Part shown: positions 23,479 through 33,474 of the stretch, piece after piece
How positions within the stretch are numbered: the first letter of the stretch is position 1
Layout of the letters: each line of letters opens with the position of its first letter
Assembly (NCBI GenBank): GCA_028278665.1
Contig: JAQAJI010000042.1
Coordinates: forward strand, 1 to 38,996
Source: Candidatus Rariloculus versatilis
GTDB taxonomy: Bacteria; Pseudomonadota; Gammaproteobacteria; Steroidobacterales; Rariloculaceae
Length of the DNA: 38,996 nt
Direction: 5' to 3'
Position numbers and translations under genes: made by a program
Notes under the pieces: generated by a model
The model's input: the letters and a program-made list of their open reading frames with translations, nothing else
What the model was told of the DNA's origin: nothing
The model's database searches: none

Positions 23479-25134
23479 TTAACGCCGTCGGCGCCTCCCG
23501 CGGGGGCGCCAGCCACGGACGAACAGCAGGAGCAGTCCCGCCCCGGCGCCGATCCAGCCCACCCAGACCGGCGCCGCCTCGAGCCCAGTCCATAGCACGC
23601 CGGCGATCAGCAGCACGGCGCCTGCGAACTGGCGGCCGAACGCTCGCCGGGGGCCGCGCAACCGTCGGCCCGAGCCCCGGCGGCGCGATGCCGGCGATTC
23701 GTTGAGGCGTTGTTCGGTGCGTCTGATGAGCCTGTGCACAAGTTCCGGCACGAGCCTCAGGTCCTCCGTGATCTGCGGCAGGTTCTCGATGAGCGACTTC
23801 AGCTGCGTGCGCGGGTCCTGGCGCTCGCGCACCCAGTCCTCGAGGATCGGCATGGCCGTGCTCCACAGATCCAGATCCGGGTAGAGCTCGCGGCCGAGTC
23901 CCTCGATCGCGAGCAGCGTCTTCTGCAACAGCACGAGCTGCGGCTGAACTTCCATGTCGAAGCGCCGCGCGGTCTCCAGCAGCCTGAGCAGCACGACGCC
24001 GAAGGAGATGTCCTTGAGGGGCTTGTTGAAGACGGGTTCGCAGACCGCGCGAACGGCCGCCTCGAGCTCGTCGACGCGCGTGTCCTCGGGCACCCAGGCG
24101 GAATCGACGTGCAGTTTCGCCACGCGCCGGTAGTCGCGCTTGAAGAACGCCAGGAAGTTCTCGGCCAGATACATCTGGTCGCGCGCGCTCAGGCTGCCGA
24201 CGATGCCGAAGTCGATCGCGGCGTAGCGCGGCCGTTCGGGGTGGCTCACGTCGACGAAAATGTTGCCGGGGTGCATGTCGGCGTGGAAGAAGTTGTGGCG
24301 GAACACCTGCGTGAAGAAGATCTCGACGCCGTTCTCGGCGAGCCGCCTGATGTTCGTGCCGCGACGCCTGAGTTCGTCAATGTCGCTGATCGGCACGCCG
24401 AAGATCCGCTCGGTCGTGAGCACGTTCGCCCGGCACCAGTCCCAATGGACGTCGGGAACGTAGAGCAGGTCCGATCCTTCGAAGTTGCGCTTCAACTGCG
24501 CGGCGCTCGCGGCCTCGCGCATGAGATCGAGTTCGTGGTCGAGCGTTTTCTCGAATTCGGCGACGACTTCAAACGGACGCAAGCGGCGAGCTTCCGGCCA
24601 ATACCGTTCGGCGAGTTCGGCGAGCGCGAAAAGAACCTCCAGATCGCGCCGGATCATGGCCCGGACGTTCGGCCTCAGGACCTTGACGACGACCTCCTGG
24701 CCGCCCGGCAGCTTTGCCGCGTGAGCCTGGGCGATGGACGCCGCGGCGAGCGCCGTCGAGTCGAATTCGGCGAAGGTCTCGTCGACCTTCCGGCCGAAGG
24801 CGCGTTCGAGGATCGCGACCACATCCTCGCCCGGGAACGGCGGCACCTCGTCCTGCAGCTTCGCAAGTTCATCGGCGATCTCGCGCGGCAGCAGGTCGCG
24901 CCGCACCGACACCGCCTGACCGAACTTGACGAACAACGGACCGAGTTCCTCGAGCGCCAGCCTGATCCGCTCGCCGAGCGGGCCGCGCGAGGAGCGCCGC
25001 CGGAAGAGCAGCAATTTGCGGAGCGCCGCCCAGGGCCTGAAGAGGTGCGTGCGTACGACGATCTCGTCAAGCCCGTAACGCAGCAGCGTTCGCTCGATGG
25101 CGAAAAGCCTCAGCAGCAGTCGCAGGCGGCGCAT
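23479..25134 (-). CDS. ubiB: UbiB, atypical ABC1-family kinase/ATPase of ubiquinone synthesis
   Basis: UbiB supports ubiquinone biosynthesis, probably by helping to extract hydrophobic intermediates from the membrane. The 551-residue protein has the KxGQ motif (K70-F-G-Q73), the Ala-rich loop ([13 protein letters not shown]), the HADMHPGN catalytic loop and the AIDFGIVG metal motif. Two hydrophobic segments at the C-terminus anchor it to the inner membrane. It ends the dapF-to-ubiB operon and is convergent with the ankyrin gene 20 bp away. The C-terminal tail is very Arg-rich. Start ATG at 25134. Confidence 0.95.
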   Translation of the reverse strand: MRRLRLLLRLFAIERTLLRYGLDEIVVRTHLFRPWAALRKLLLFRRRSSRGPLGERIRLALEELGPLFVKFGQAVSVRRDLLPREIADELAKLQDEVPPFPGEDVVAILERAFGRKVDETFAEFDSTALAAASIAQAHAAKLPGGQEVVVKVLRPNVRAMIRRDLEVLFALAELAERYWPEARRLRPFEVVAEFEKTLDHELDLMREAASAAQLKRNFEGSDLLYVPDVHWDWCRANVLTTERIFGVPISDIDELRRRGTNIRRLAENGVEIFFTQVFRHNFFHADMHPGNIFVDVSHPERPRYAAIDFGIVGSLSARDQMYLAENFLAFFKRDYRRVAKLHVDSAWVPEDTRVDELEAAVRAVCEPVFNKPLKDISFGVVLLRLLETARRFDMEVQPQLVLLQKTLLAIEGLGRELYPDLDLWSTAMPILEDWVRERQDPRTQLKSLIENLPQITEDLRLVPELVHRLIRRTEQRLNESPASRRRGSGRRLRGPRRAFGRQFAGAVLLIAGVLWTGLEAAPVWVGWIGAGAGLLLLFVRGWRPRGRRRRR

Positions 25135-25143
25135 GGAGTGGAC

Positions 25144-25203
25144 CTAGCCCGGCGCGCGGTACGGCCGCAAACGGCCGGCGAACTGGACGGAACGGGGACG
25201 CAC
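25144..25203 (-). other. Mini-cistron from tandem duplication of the ubiJ/ubiB junction
   Basis: After the ubiJ TAG (25213-25215) come nine bases and then GTGCG; after a second TAG (25144-25146) come nine bases and then the ubiB start ATGCG. Reading on the - strand, the two stop-spacer-start blocks match TAGGNCCNCNCCNTGCG. The frame between them has 19 codons, begins MRP (UbiB: MRR) and ends RAPG (UbiJ: RATSA). The unit is 69 bp. This is the same arrangement as in the trp operon. Confidence 0.55.
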
Positions 25204-25212
25204 GGTGCGGGC

Positions 25213-25821
25213 CTAGGCCGATGTCGCGCGGGCCTGTGTCCGCGCGAGACGGTCCAGGCGCTCCGCGGCGCGCTCGACATCCTCGGACAGCCTTTCGACA
25301 TCGCCGTAGAAGGCCCCGACCTCGTAGCGGCCCGGCATGACGCGGCTTTCCTCCTGCAGGTACTCCGACGTACTCGCCGTGAGCGAGCGGCTCGCGGAAG
25401 AGCCCCAGCGCGCAAAGGCCCGTGTCGCATCGCCGAGCTCGTGTGCCGCGATGTCGCCGATCCAGCCCGACAGGGCCTCTTCAAAGTCTGGTTTGGCCAG
25501 CTTGAGCAGATCCGCGAAGCCCTCGGCAACGCTCACGTCGCCGCTGAGCCTGGCCTGCGTGCCGCGAAGCTCGCCGAGACTGCCCGCGCGCGCCAGGCGC
25601 AGCAGATCGAGCGGCCCGGCGCCGAGTTCGGCGCTGACCGGGCCCGCGTCATCGGTCGCGATGGCGAGTTCGCCGCGGTCGACCCGTAGCGTCACCCTGA
25701 TCCCGAGACCGTCGATCTCCACCGCGAGGCTTTCGCCTTCAAGACCCTCCGCGGCGCGCCTTGCAGCCGTCGAGTCGGCGATCGTCCCGTTCAGCAGGCT
25801 CTGGCAGCTTGCAAGCAGCAT
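25213..25821 (-). CDS. ubiJ: UbiJ, SCP2-domain ubiquinone accessory factor
   Basis: A 202-residue protein, close in length to E. coli UbiJ (201). The SCP2-like lipid-binding domain occupies the first two thirds (AVEIDGLGIRVTLRVDRGELAIATDD, then GDVSVAEGFADLLKLAKPDFEEALSGWIGDIAAHELG). The tail, with ERLSEDVERAAERLDRL, is a predicted amphipathic helix or coiled coil. UbiJ works with UbiK to scaffold the soluble ubiquinone-synthesis complex. Position between ubiE and ubiB is the standard gammaproteobacterial order. The start is the first in-frame ATG (25821); there is no clear ribosome binding site and upstream TTG codons are possible. Confidence 0.85.
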   Translation of the reverse strand: MLLASCQSLLNGTIADSTAARRAAEGLEGESLAVEIDGLGIRVTLRVDRGELAIATDDAGPVSAELGAGPLDLLRLARAGSLGELRGTQARLSGDVSVAEGFADLLKLAKPDFEEALSGWIGDIAAHELGDATRAFARWGSSASRSLTASTSEYLQEESRVMPGRYEVGAFYGDVERLSEDVERAAERLDRLARTQARATSA

Positions 25822-25912
25822 CGGGTCAGCAGCCCAGGGCAAAAGCCCCGCCGCATGAAGCGGAAGGCTTGCTTGCCGGTTTTTGTGTGACGCGGGACTC
25901 TGCCACGGACTG

Positions 25913-26683
25913 CTACAGCTTGTAGCCGGAATGCAGGGCGACGATCCCGCCGGAAAGGTTGTGGTAGCTGCAGCGCTCAAAGCCCGCCGCTTCGAGCAGC
26001 CCCTGCATCGCTTGCTGGTCCGGATGACGGCGAATCGACTCGGCGAGATAGCGGTAGCTTTCGCTGTCCCCGGCGAGCAGGCTCCCGAGGCGCGGCAGCA
26101 CCTGCAAGGAGTAGAAGTCGTAAACGGGTTCGAACGCTCCGAGCCGGGGCTGCGAGAACTCGAGCACGAGCAGCCGGCCGCCGGGCTTGAGCACGCGGAA
26201 CATCGAGGCGAGCGCCGCGTCCTTGTCCGTGACATTGCGCAGCCCGAAGCCGATCGTCACGCAGTTGAACGCGCCGGAGCGAAACGGCAGCGCTTCGGCG
26301 TCGGCCTGCACGTAGTCGATGTTGCGGACCAGGCCCGCGTCGAGCAGCCGGTCGCGGCCGGCATCGAGCATGGCCGCGTTGATGTCGGTGACGACGACGC
26401 GGCCGCTCGGACCGACGCGGCGGGCCAGTCCGAGCGCGAGATCACCGCTGCCGGCGGCGACATCGAGAGCGGCCTGGCCGTCCCTGAGCCCGGTCCTTGC
26501 GATCGTGAAACGCTTCCAGAGGCGATGTATCCCGAACGACATCGCGTCGTTCATGAGGTCGTAGCGAGGTGCGACGGAATCGAACACGCCCCTGACGCGG
26601 GCTTTCTTCTCGCTCCGGGGCAAACGCTCGTAACCGAAGTCCGTCAGGCGCTCGCTGTCTTGTGCACTGTTGTCATTCGCCAT
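25913..26683 (-). CDS. ubiE: Ubiquinone/menaquinone C-methyltransferase
   Basis: UbiE methylates the quinone ring carbon in ubiquinone and menaquinone synthesis. The 256-residue class I SAM methyltransferase has VFDSVAPRYDLMNDAMSFGIHRLWK, motif I as LDVAAGSGDLA, ADAEALPF, TIGFGLRNVTD and VLKPGGRLLVLEFS, all diagnostic for UbiE/COQ5. Length is typical. It lies between the DUF971 gene and ubiJ. The motifs clearly separate it from the sterol methyltransferase at 5507-6556. Confidence 0.97.
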   Translation of the reverse strand: MANDNSAQDSERLTDFGYERLPRSEKKARVRGVFDSVAPRYDLMNDAMSFGIHRLWKRFTIARTGLRDGQAALDVAAGSGDLALGLARRVGPSGRVVVTDINAAMLDAGRDRLLDAGLVRNIDYVQADAEALPFRSGAFNCVTIGFGLRNVTDKDAALASMFRVLKPGGRLLVLEFSQPRLGAFEPVYDFYSLQVLPRLGSLLAGDSESYRYLAESIRRHPDQQAMQGLLEAAGFERCSYHNLSGGIVALHSGYKL

Positions 26684-26737
26684 AGCTTACTTGTGCCCGC
26701 TCTGCCGGGCAGCGCGTTGGCCTCCGCTGCCATCGCC

Positions 26738-27115
26738 CTACTGCGCCGGCTGCTCGCGGCCTCGTTCCGCAAGGCGCGCCTGGTAGCGCTGCCACTTTCG
26801 CTCGCGGTCGCGGCAAAGCTCGTGAAGTATAGGCCACGTATAAAGACCCGTGTCGTGGCCGTCATCGAAGACGAGCCTGACGGCGTAGCGGCCGACGGGC
26901 TCGATGCGCTCGATTGCGACGTCCTCCTTGTCGGTCACGAGCACGCCTTCGCCGACCCCGTGACCGGTGACTTCCGCCGACGGCGAATGCACGCGCAGAT
27001 ACTCCGCCGTCAACACCCCCGACAGGCCGTCGGTGAATTCGATCGCAAGTTCGCGGCGGCCGCGCTTGAGCGTGAGCGCGGTCGGTATGGGCGGTGGCGA
27101 CGCTCGATCCGGCAT
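26738..27115 (-). CDS. DUF971 (gamma-butyrobetaine hydroxylase-like N-terminal) protein
   Basis: A 125-residue stand-alone DUF971 domain: PTALTLKRGRRELAIEFTDG, then the C-terminal VGRYAVRLVFDDGHDTGLYTWPILHELC. The domain also forms the N-terminal part of gamma-butyrobetaine hydroxylases, but the catalytic dioxygenase domain is absent. Stand-alone members often sit between hslU and ubiE, as here; a role in iron-sulfur handling has been proposed for related proteins but is not settled. It starts five bases after the hslU stop, so it is in the same operon. Confidence 0.85.
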   Translation of the reverse strand: MPDRASPPPIPTALTLKRGRRELAIEFTDGLSGVLTAEYLRVHSPSAEVTGHGVGEGVLVTDKEDVAIERIEPVGRYAVRLVFDDGHDTGLYTWPILHELCRDRERKWQRYQARLAERGREQPAQ

Positions 27116-27120
27116 TGCGG

Positions 27121-28428
27121 CTACAGGATGTAGCGGCTCAGATCCTCGTCCTGGAGCAGTTCGCCCAGGTGACGATCGACGTAGTCCGCATCCACGGTCA
27201 CGATCTCGCCGCCGCGATCGGCGGCTTCGTAGGAAATCACCTCGAGCAGGCGCTCGAGCACGGTATGCAGGCGCCTCGCGCCGATGTTCTCGCTGCGTTC
27301 GTTGACCTGGTATGACACCTCGGCGATGCGCCGAACGCCGTCGTCCTCGAAGCGCAGGTCGACGCGTTCGGTCTCGAGCAGCCCCCGGTACTGCTCGGTC
27401 AGCGACGCGTCGGGCTCGGTCAGGATCCTCACGAACTCCTCGATGCCGAGCGCGCCGAGTTCGACACGGATCGGAAACCGGCCCTGCAGTTCCGGGATCA
27501 GATCAGAGGGCTTGGCGACGCTGAAGGCTCCGGAAGCGATGAAGAGGATATGGTCGGTGCGGACCATTCCGTAGCGCGTGCTGATCGTGCAGCCTTCGAC
27601 GAGCGGCAGCAGGTCGCGCTGCACGCCCTCGCGGGAAACGTCGGCGCCGTGCGTCTGCGCGCGCCGCGCGACCTTGTCGAGCTCGTCGATGAAGACGATG
27701 CCGTTTTCCTCGACAGCCCGTAGCGCATCGACCTTGATGTCTTCCTCGTTGATCATCTTCGCGGCTTCCTCGACCTCGAGCAGGCCGAGCGCGTCCCTGA
27801 CCTTGACCTTGCGCGAGCGTTGCCGGCCGCTCGAGAGATTCTGGAACATGCTTTGGAGCTGGTTCGTCATCTCTTCCATGCCGGGAGGCGCCATGATCTC
27901 GACACCGACGGCCGGCGCCTGCACGTCGATCTCGATTTCCCGCTCGTCGAGATCGCCCTCGCGGAGCTTCTTGCGAAATTTCTGCCGCGTTTCGCGCCCG
28001 TCATCGGCAGTGCCCGACCCCGGCAGCAGTGCATCGAGCAGGCGGTCCTCCGCAGAATCCTTGGCGCGGTGGCTAACCCGGCTCATCGCGTCCTCGCGCA
28101 ACATCTTGACAGCCATGTCGACGAGATCGCGGACGATCGAATCGACTTCGCGCCCGACATAGCCGACCTCGGTGAACTTCGTCGCCTCGACCTTGATGAA
28201 CGGCGCTCTGGCGAGCCGCGCGAGGCGTCGTGCGATCTCGGTCTTGCCGACGCCGGTCGGACCGATCATGAGGATGTTCTTCGGCGTGATTTCGCTCTGC
28301 AGCGGTTCGCCGACCTGGCTGCGCCGCCAGCGGTTGCGCAGCGCGATCGCGACCGCGCGCTTGGCGTCGTCCTGGCCGACGATGTGCTTGTCGAGCTCCT
28401 GGACGATTTCTCTGGGCGTCATCGACAT
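27121..28428 (-). CDS. hslU: ATP-dependent protease ATPase subunit HslU
   Basis: HslU is the hexameric AAA+ unfoldase that feeds substrates to HslV. The 435-residue protein has [21 protein letters not shown], Walker [16 protein letters not shown], the GYVGR pore motif, the intermediate I domain (roughly 110-230), Walker [12 protein letters not shown] and the sensor/arginine region [11 protein letters not shown]. The C-terminus ends DLSRYIL, matching the tail that docks on HslV. It follows hslV with a 164-bp gap carrying short repeats. Confidence 0.97.
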   Translation of the reverse strand: MSMTPREIVQELDKHIVGQDDAKRAVAIALRNRWRRSQVGEPLQSEITPKNILMIGPTGVGKTEIARRLARLARAPFIKVEATKFTEVGYVGREVDSIVRDLVDMAVKMLREDAMSRVSHRAKDSAEDRLLDALLPGSGTADDGRETRQKFRKKLREGDLDEREIEIDVQAPAVGVEIMAPPGMEEMTNQLQSMFQNLSSGRQRSRKVKVRDALGLLEVEEAAKMINEEDIKVDALRAVEENGIVFIDELDKVARRAQTHGADVSREGVQRDLLPLVEGCTISTRYGMVRTDHILFIASGAFSVAKPSDLIPELQGRFPIRVELGALGIEEFVRILTEPDASLTEQYRGLLETERVDLRFEDDGVRRIAEVSYQVNERSENIGARRLHTVLERLLEVISYEAADRGGEIVTVDADYVDRHLGELLQDEDLSRYIL

Positions 28429-28470
28429 GATGGCTTGCGGTGTGTCCTTGCAGTGCTTGCGGTACTAGCG

Positions 28471-28506
28471 GGTGCTTCCGGTGCTTCCGGTGCTTCCGGT
28501 GCTTGC
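28471..28506. repeat. 9-bp tandem repeat in the hslV-hslU gap
   Basis: Three perfect GGTGCTTCC units (28471-28497) and a fourth GGTGCTTGC (28498-28506) lie in the 164-bp gap. Related TGCTTGC pieces flank them. No gene is seen in 28429-28592. Confidence 0.9.
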
Positions 28507-28592
28507 AGAAATGCTCTCAACTATTCGTCTTTTCATCGGTGGTCAATCCGTGAATCGCTGTTTTGGATGACGCTAGAGTCCGGCGAGAAGGG

Positions 28593-29135
28593 TCAAGAGG
28601 TTCCCTTGAGTTCTTCGACGCGGATGGTCCGGTTCGTGTAGATGCAGATCTCGCCGGCAATCGCGAGCGCCTCCTCGACAATGCGGCGCGCGTCGAGGTC
28701 GGTGTGCTCGAGCAGCGCCTGCGCCGCCGCCTGCGCGTAACCGCCGCCCGAACCGATAGCGAGCAGATCGTGCTCGGGCTCGATCACGTCGCCGGTTCCT
28801 GAAATCAGCAGCGATTTCTCATTGTCGGCCACGCAGAGCAGCGCATCGAGCCGCCGCAGCATCCGGTCCGTGCGCCAGTCCTTGGCGAGTTCGATCGCGG
28901 CGCGCGTCAGGTTGCCGTACTGGTCGAGCTTCGACTCGAAGGCATCGAACAGCGCGAACGCATCCGCCGCGCCGCCGGCGAAACCGGCGAGCACCGTATC
29001 GTCGTGCAGGCGCCGGACCTTGCTCGCGTTGCCCTTGACGACCTTGTCGCCGAGCGTGACCTGCCCGTCGCCGCCGAGCGCCACGCGCCCGTCACGCCGT
29101 ACACAGACGATCGTCGTGCCGTGGAATTCGCTCAC
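28593..29135 (-). CDS. hslV: ATP-dependent protease proteolytic subunit HslV
   Basis: HslV is the threonine-protease core of the HslVU complex. The 180-residue protein has GTTIVCVRR with the catalytic Thr pair, [33 protein letters not shown] and [17 protein letters not shown]. The GTG start overlaps the xerC stop (GTGA). Six residues (MSEFHG) precede the catalytic Thr, so they must be removed for activity; E. coli HslV has only Met there. Comparable short leaders are known in other bacteria. Confidence 0.96.
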   Translation of the reverse strand: MSEFHGTTIVCVRRDGRVALGGDGQVTLGDKVVKGNASKVRRLHDDTVLAGFAGGAADAFALFDAFESKLDQYGNLTRAAIELAKDWRTDRMLRRLDALLCVADNEKSLLISGTGDVIEPEHDLLAIGSGGGYAQAAAQALLEHTDLDARRIVEEALAIAGEICIYTNRTIRVEELKGTS

Positions 29136-30046
29136 GAGTTCTTCTGGCGGCGGCGCGCGCTGCGCCGGGCGCGCGGGTGCGCCTTGTCGTAGCTTTGCGC
29201 GAGGTGCTGGAAGTCGAGATGGGTGTAGACCTGGGTCGTGGACAGGCTCGAGTGACCGAGCATTTCCTGCACGGCCCTGAGATCGCCGCTGGATTCGAGG
29301 ATGTGCGTAGCGAACGAGTGGCGGAGCATGTGCGGATGCACGCCGCTCGGGCTGCCCTGCACGCGCGCCCAGTGATTGATCCGCGCCTGGACGGAACGTG
29401 CGGCGAGCCGGGTGCCTCGCTTGCTCACGAACATGGCAAGCTCCCCGCCCTTGACGATTCGCGTGCGAACCGGGAGCCACCGTTCGATGGCCTTGAGCGC
29501 CACGCGCCCGACCGGCACGACGCGGCTCCTGGAGCCCTTGCCGGTGACTCGCACGGTCCGGTCGGCGCGGTCGATGTCCGTGACGTCCATGCCGACGACT
29601 TCGGCGAGCCTGAGTCCCGACGAATAGAACAGCTCGAGCATCGCCCGGTCACGGATCGCGAGATCGTCATCGGGCTCGATCTCGAGCAGGCTTGCCACCT
29701 GGTCGGCGTCGAGCGTCCTGGGCAGGCGGCGGGACGGTTTCGGCGCCTGCACGTTCACGGCAACGTTCGCGCCCAGCCTGCCCCGTTCGACGAGCGAGTC
29801 CAGAAAGCTTCTGACCGCCGACAGGCGCCGTGCGATGCTGCGCGGCGAGAGGCCCCGGGCATGGCTCTCGGCAGCGAACCGCCTGACGTGATGAACGGCC
29901 AGCCGGTCCAGCGAATCGATGTCCTCGCGCGTGCAGAAATCGAGCAGCGCGCCGAGATCGCGCCGGTAGGCAGCGACCGTATTCGGCGAAAGCCGGCGTT
30001 CGGTCGCGAGCCCGGCCAGGTACCGATCGAGTTCACTGGACAACAT
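29132..30046 (-). CDS. xerC: Tyrosine recombinase XerC
   Basis: XerC with XerD resolves chromosome dimers at dif. The 304-residue protein has an N-terminal SAM-like core-binding domain (to about residue 90) and the catalytic set: Arg in SSGLRLAE, Lys in [25 protein letters not shown] and Tyr in VYTH. Position between the DUF484 gene and hslV, downstream of dapF, is the classical chromosomal location, which argues against a mobile integrase. Its stop overlaps the hslV start. Confidence 0.95.
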   Translation of the reverse strand: MLSSELDRYLAGLATERRLSPNTVAAYRRDLGALLDFCTREDIDSLDRLAVHHVRRFAAESHARGLSPRSIARRLSAVRSFLDSLVERGRLGANVAVNVQAPKPSRRLPRTLDADQVASLLEIEPDDDLAIRDRAMLELFYSSGLRLAEVVGMDVTDIDRADRTVRVTGKGSRSRVVPVGRVALKAIERWLPVRTRIVKGGELAMFVSKRGTRLAARSVQARINHWARVQGSPSGVHPHMLRHSFATHILESSGDLRAVQEMLGHSSLSTTQVYTHLDFQHLAQSYDKAHPRARRSARRRQKNS

Positions 30047-30186
30047 GTTTCACCGGGTCCGGGACGCTCGCGCCGGATCTCTTGATCCAGGTCGTCTCCG
30101 GACGACCCTGTTTCCGATGGCTTGACGCTGAACAAGGCAACCGATTATCGAGCGGCCAACAACGGGTTTCAGTGCTGTTCGGAGCA

Positions 30187-30906
30187 CTACTGACTCCCGT
30201 CACCGTCGGCCTGCCCGGTTTCGATCGCGACCGCGACGAGATCGCCCAGACGGCCCAGGTAATCCGTGCGCTTGGTGGGATGAAAGTAGTTCGGATCCGT
30301 GCTCCCGATGACGAGAAAGCCGAGCCTCGCGCCTTCGCCGAGGGGCACGAACGCGGCAGACTTGATGCCCCGGCCGAAAACGAGCTTGCGCTGGCTTTCC
30401 GTGATCGGGCCGCAACGCGGGCGTGCGGTGCGCAGGAAGCTCTCGAACGCGTCGAGCGCCTCGTGATCCCGGTCGATGCGCAGCACGAAGCCGGCCGGCA
30501 ATTCGGTCGGCGAGGCGCCCGGCTCGAACAGCACGAGCACCGCGTGCTCGGCTGAAAAGTCCTTCTCGAGGCTCGACTTCAGCTTCGCGAGCCTGCCGCT
30601 CCTGTCGGGCACACGAATGAGGCTAGCCCCGAGGCGGATGATGTTGCGGACGAGCTCGTCGTTGAGCTTGGCGACGCTCACGAGTTCGGCGAGCCTGAGG
30701 TCGAGTTCTGTGTTTCGCTGCCGCAGCATCGATACCTGCCGCTCGACGAGGGAGACTGCGGCACTGCCGACGCCGTGCGGCATGTTCATGCGCAGGAGCA
30801 GCGACGGGTAGCGTTCGAAGAAATCAGGATGCTCACGCAGGTAATCGGCGATTTCGGACTCGGTGAATTCGGGAGTGGCGTCAGCGCTGGTTTCCGGTTC
30901 GCTCAT
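30187..30906 (-). CDS. DUF484 (GAF-like) protein
   Basis: A 239-residue protein with the DUF484 signature: EIADYLREHPDFFERYPSLL near the start, then VSLVERQVSMLRQRN as a coiled coil, and a GAF-like C-terminal half ending in PTKRTDYLGRLGDLVAVAIE. The family is found between dapF and xerC in many Gammaproteobacteria and has no assigned function. The ATG overlaps the dapF stop (ATGA, 30903-30906). A hairpin AGTGCT/AGCACT (30171-30188) overlaps its stop codon. The 140 bp to xerC hold no other recognisable gene. Confidence 0.9.
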   Translation of the reverse strand: MSEPETSADATPEFTESEIADYLREHPDFFERYPSLLLRMNMPHGVGSAAVSLVERQVSMLRQRNTELDLRLAELVSVAKLNDELVRNIIRLGASLIRVPDRSGRLAKLKSSLEKDFSAEHAVLVLFEPGASPTELPAGFVLRIDRDHEALDAFESFLRTARPRCGPITESQRKLVFGRGIKSAAFVPLGEGARLGFLVIGSTDPNYFHPTKRTDYLGRLGDLVAVAIETGQADGDGSQ

Positions 30907-31724
30907 AACTCGACTCGGCCCTCGTATACCCTGGTTGCCGGACCGGTTTGCCGCAGGGGCGCTCCGGGCCCGGGCCAACTGACACGCAATGTGCCGCCCG
31001 GCAGACTCACTGTCACCTCGTCGGCAAGCTGCCCCCGGCTTCGGCCGACGGCCACCGCCGCAGCCGCCCCGGTTCCGCACGCTCGCGTCTCCCCAACGCC
31101 GCGCTCGAACACCCTGAGCCGTACATGTTCGCGGTCGTCGCGCTGCATGAAGCCGACATTGACACCTTGCGGGAAAGCCCTATGTACCGCCAGCTCCGCG
31201 CCAAGTATACCGACCGGCGCGCCATCCACCGAATTCACTTCGATCACGGCGTGCGGATTGCCGACGGATACCGCGCCGAACAGCGTCTCCCCGTTCTCAA
31301 GCGCAAGGCGATAGCGATCGCTGCGGCGCGGCGTCTCGAACGGCAGGGACTCAGGCTCGAAATCAGGCTCGCCGAAGCTCACCGTAACCAGACCATCGTC
31401 GAGGACTTCGGTCTCGATCGTGCCGCCCGGGCTCGTCAGGTTCAGTTTCTCGCCCGGCGCTTCGGCCAGAAAACTCGCGACGCAGCGCGCGCCGTTGCCG
31501 CACTGCTCCACTTCCCCGCCGTCGGCATTGAAGATCCGGTAGCTTGTGCCCGCGCCATCGGCGCTCGTCGCACCGACCAGCAACAACTGGTCGAAGCCTA
31601 CTCCGAGGCGCCGGTCCGCAAGTTCGCGAACGCGTTCCGGCGACGGTGCATCGACGCCGTCCGGCCAGCGGACGATCATGAAGTCGTTACCGAGACCGTG
31701 CATTTTTGCGAATTCAAGCTGCAT
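30903..31724 (-). CDS. dapF: Diaminopimelate epimerase
   Basis: DapF converts LL- to meso-diaminopimelate for lysine and peptidoglycan synthesis. The 273-residue protein has the two catalytic Cys motifs, EQCGNGARC and ETRACGTGA, along with FAKMHGLGNDF at the start and GNPHAV. It is the first gene of the leftward operon. The 169 bp to the divergent ubiD contain a perfect ATTCGC/GCGAAT hairpin (31799-31814), which may be regulatory. Confidence 0.97.
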   Translation of the reverse strand: MQLEFAKMHGLGNDFMIVRWPDGVDAPSPERVRELADRRLGVGFDQLLLVGATSADGAGTSYRIFNADGGEVEQCGNGARCVASFLAEAPGEKLNLTSPGGTIETEVLDDGLVTVSFGEPDFEPESLPFETPRRSDRYRLALENGETLFGAVSVGNPHAVIEVNSVDGAPVGILGAELAVHRAFPQGVNVGFMQRDDREHVRLRVFERGVGETRACGTGAAAAVAVGRSRGQLADEVTVSLPGGTLRVSWPGPGAPLRQTGPATRVYEGRVEL

Positions 31725-31893
31725 GGCGCTGGCAATGCTCCGGTCGGAGGATGGAATATCGCAACCCGGCCCGCCCGGGAACCCGCGAGGCGGCGGGAAT
31801 TCGCCGTTGCGAATCCGCTATCATCCGCTGCTTCGGCCGATCGAACGCGTCGAACGGAACCCGTCTGAACAACTAACGGCGCCAAGATTATAA

Positions 31894-33387
31894 ATGGACT
31901 CGCTCTGGCCGGCACCGCAACAGCAGATCGTCGATCTGCGCGACTTTCTCGATCTGCTCGACGAACGCGGCGACCTGCGCAAGATCTCTACGCCCGTCGA
32001 CCCGCATCTTGAACTCACCGAGGTCTCCCGGCGCACGCTCGCACGCCAGGGTCCTGCGCTGCTCTTCAGGTCGGTCGGTGACAGCGGCGTACGCGTGCTC
32101 ACGAACCTGTTCGGCACGGCGGATCGGATTGCCGCCGCACTCGGAGTCGAAGGCCCCGAAGGATTCGAGGATCTCGGCAAGCTGCTGGCCATGCTCAGGT
32201 CGCCCGAGGCGCCGCGCGGCGTCGGCGATGCCTGGTCGAAGCTGCCGCTGCTCAGGGAAGTGCTCAAGATGGCGCCGCGCACGCTGCGCTCGGCGCCCTG
32301 CCAGGAAATCCGGATCGAAGGCGACGACGTCGACCTCGGGGCCTGGCCAGTCCAGACCTGCTGGCCCGAGGACGCGGGACCGCTCATCACCTGGGGACTG
32401 ACGACGACCCGCGATCCTGACGGCGGACGGCAGAATCTCGGCATCTACCGCCAGCAGGTCATCGGCCGCAACCGCGCGATCATGCGGTGGCTCGCGCACC
32501 GCGGCGGCGCGACCGACTTCGCCGTCTGGCAAAAGCGGTACCCCGGGGAGCCGTTTCCGGTCGCCGTAAGCATCGCCGCGGACCCTGCGACGATCCTCGC
32601 CGCCGTCACGCCGATCCCGAACACGCTCTCGGAGTACTCCTTCGCGGGCCTGCTGCGCGGCCGGCGCACCGACCTCGTCAAGTGCGTGGGTTCCGACCTG
32701 CTGGTCCCGGCGCACGCGGAAATCACGCTCGAGGGATACATCGCGCCCGACGACACGGCGCCCGAAGGTCCGTTCGGCGATCACACGGGCTACTACAACG
32801 AGGTCGAGCGCTTCCCCGTCATGACCGTGGAGCGGATCACGCACCGCAGCGATCCGATCTATCACACGACCTACACGGGCCGTCCGCCCGACGAGCCCGC
32901 GGTGCTCGGCCTCGCGCTCAACGATGTGTTCGTGCCGCTGCTGCGCGCCCAGTTTCCTGAGATCGCCGACTTCTACCTGCCGAGCGAAGCGTGCTCGTAC
33001 CGCGTCGCCGTCGTCAGCATGCGCAAGGAATACATCGGCCATCCGCGCCGCATCATGTTCGGCGTCTGGTCGTTCCTGCGCCAGTTCATGTACACGAAGA
33101 TCGTCATCGTCGTCGACGAGGACATCGACGTTCGGTCATGGCCGGACGTGATCTGGGCCATTTCGACGCGCGTCGATCCGGCGCGCGACACGGTGCTCGT
33201 GGAATCGACGCCGATCGATTACCTCGACTTCGCGTCGCCCGTCTCGGGTCTCGGCTCCAAGCTTGGCATCGACGCGACCAACAAGTGGCCGGGCGAAGTG
33301 ACGCGCAACTGGGGGCGTCCGATCACGATGACGCCGGAGGTCGTCGAGCGGATCGACGGGATCTGGGAAGAACTCGGGATCGAGTAA
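31894..33387 (+). CDS. ubiD: 3-octaprenyl-4-hydroxybenzoate decarboxylase
   Basis: UbiD decarboxylates the prenylated 4-hydroxybenzoate intermediate of ubiquinone synthesis with the prenyl-FMN cofactor made by UbiX. The 497-residue protein matches E. coli UbiD throughout: [41 protein letters not shown], the [11 protein letters not shown] loop and DATNKWPGE. Length is normal. It is transcribed alone, divergent from dapF and convergent with hemY. Confidence 0.97.
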   Translation: MDSLWPAPQQQIVDLRDFLDLLDERGDLRKISTPVDPHLELTEVSRRTLARQGPALLFRSVGDSGVRVLTNLFGTADRIAAALGVEGPEGFEDLGKLLAMLRSPEAPRGVGDAWSKLPLLREVLKMAPRTLRSAPCQEIRIEGDDVDLGAWPVQTCWPEDAGPLITWGLTTTRDPDGGRQNLGIYRQQVIGRNRAIMRWLAHRGGATDFAVWQKRYPGEPFPVAVSIAADPATILAAVTPIPNTLSEYSFAGLLRGRRTDLVKCVGSDLLVPAHAEITLEGYIAPDDTAPEGPFGDHTGYYNEVERFPVMTVERITHRSDPIYHTTYTGRPPDEPAVLGLALNDVFVPLLRAQFPEIADFYLPSEACSYRVAVVSMRKEYIGHPRRIMFGVWSFLRQFMYTKIVIVVDEDIDVRSWPDVIWAISTRVDPARDTVLVESTPIDYLDFASPVSGLGSKLGIDATNKWPGEVTRNWGRPITMTPEVVERIDGIWEELGIE

Positions 33388-33453
33388 TCGACATCGCCGC
33401 TGCCCGGGCGCGCCAGCTATTCAGGCGGGCGCCTCGCCGGTCTCGGTGCTTCG

Positions 33454-33469
33454 CGCGGCTCTTGCCGCG
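33454..33469. terminator. Stem-loop between convergent ubiD and hemY
   Basis: CGCGGC (33454-33459) and GCCGCG (33464-33469) form a perfect 6-bp stem with a TCTT loop, 66 bp after ubiD and just before the end of hemY. There is only a weak T-rich tail, so the strength is uncertain. Confidence 0.4.
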
Positions 33470-33474
33470 GGCTG

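Noticed and set aside
29132-30046. Mobile-element integrase
   Set aside because: The tyrosine recombinase is in the fixed dapF-xerC-hslVU context, so it is chromosomal XerC.
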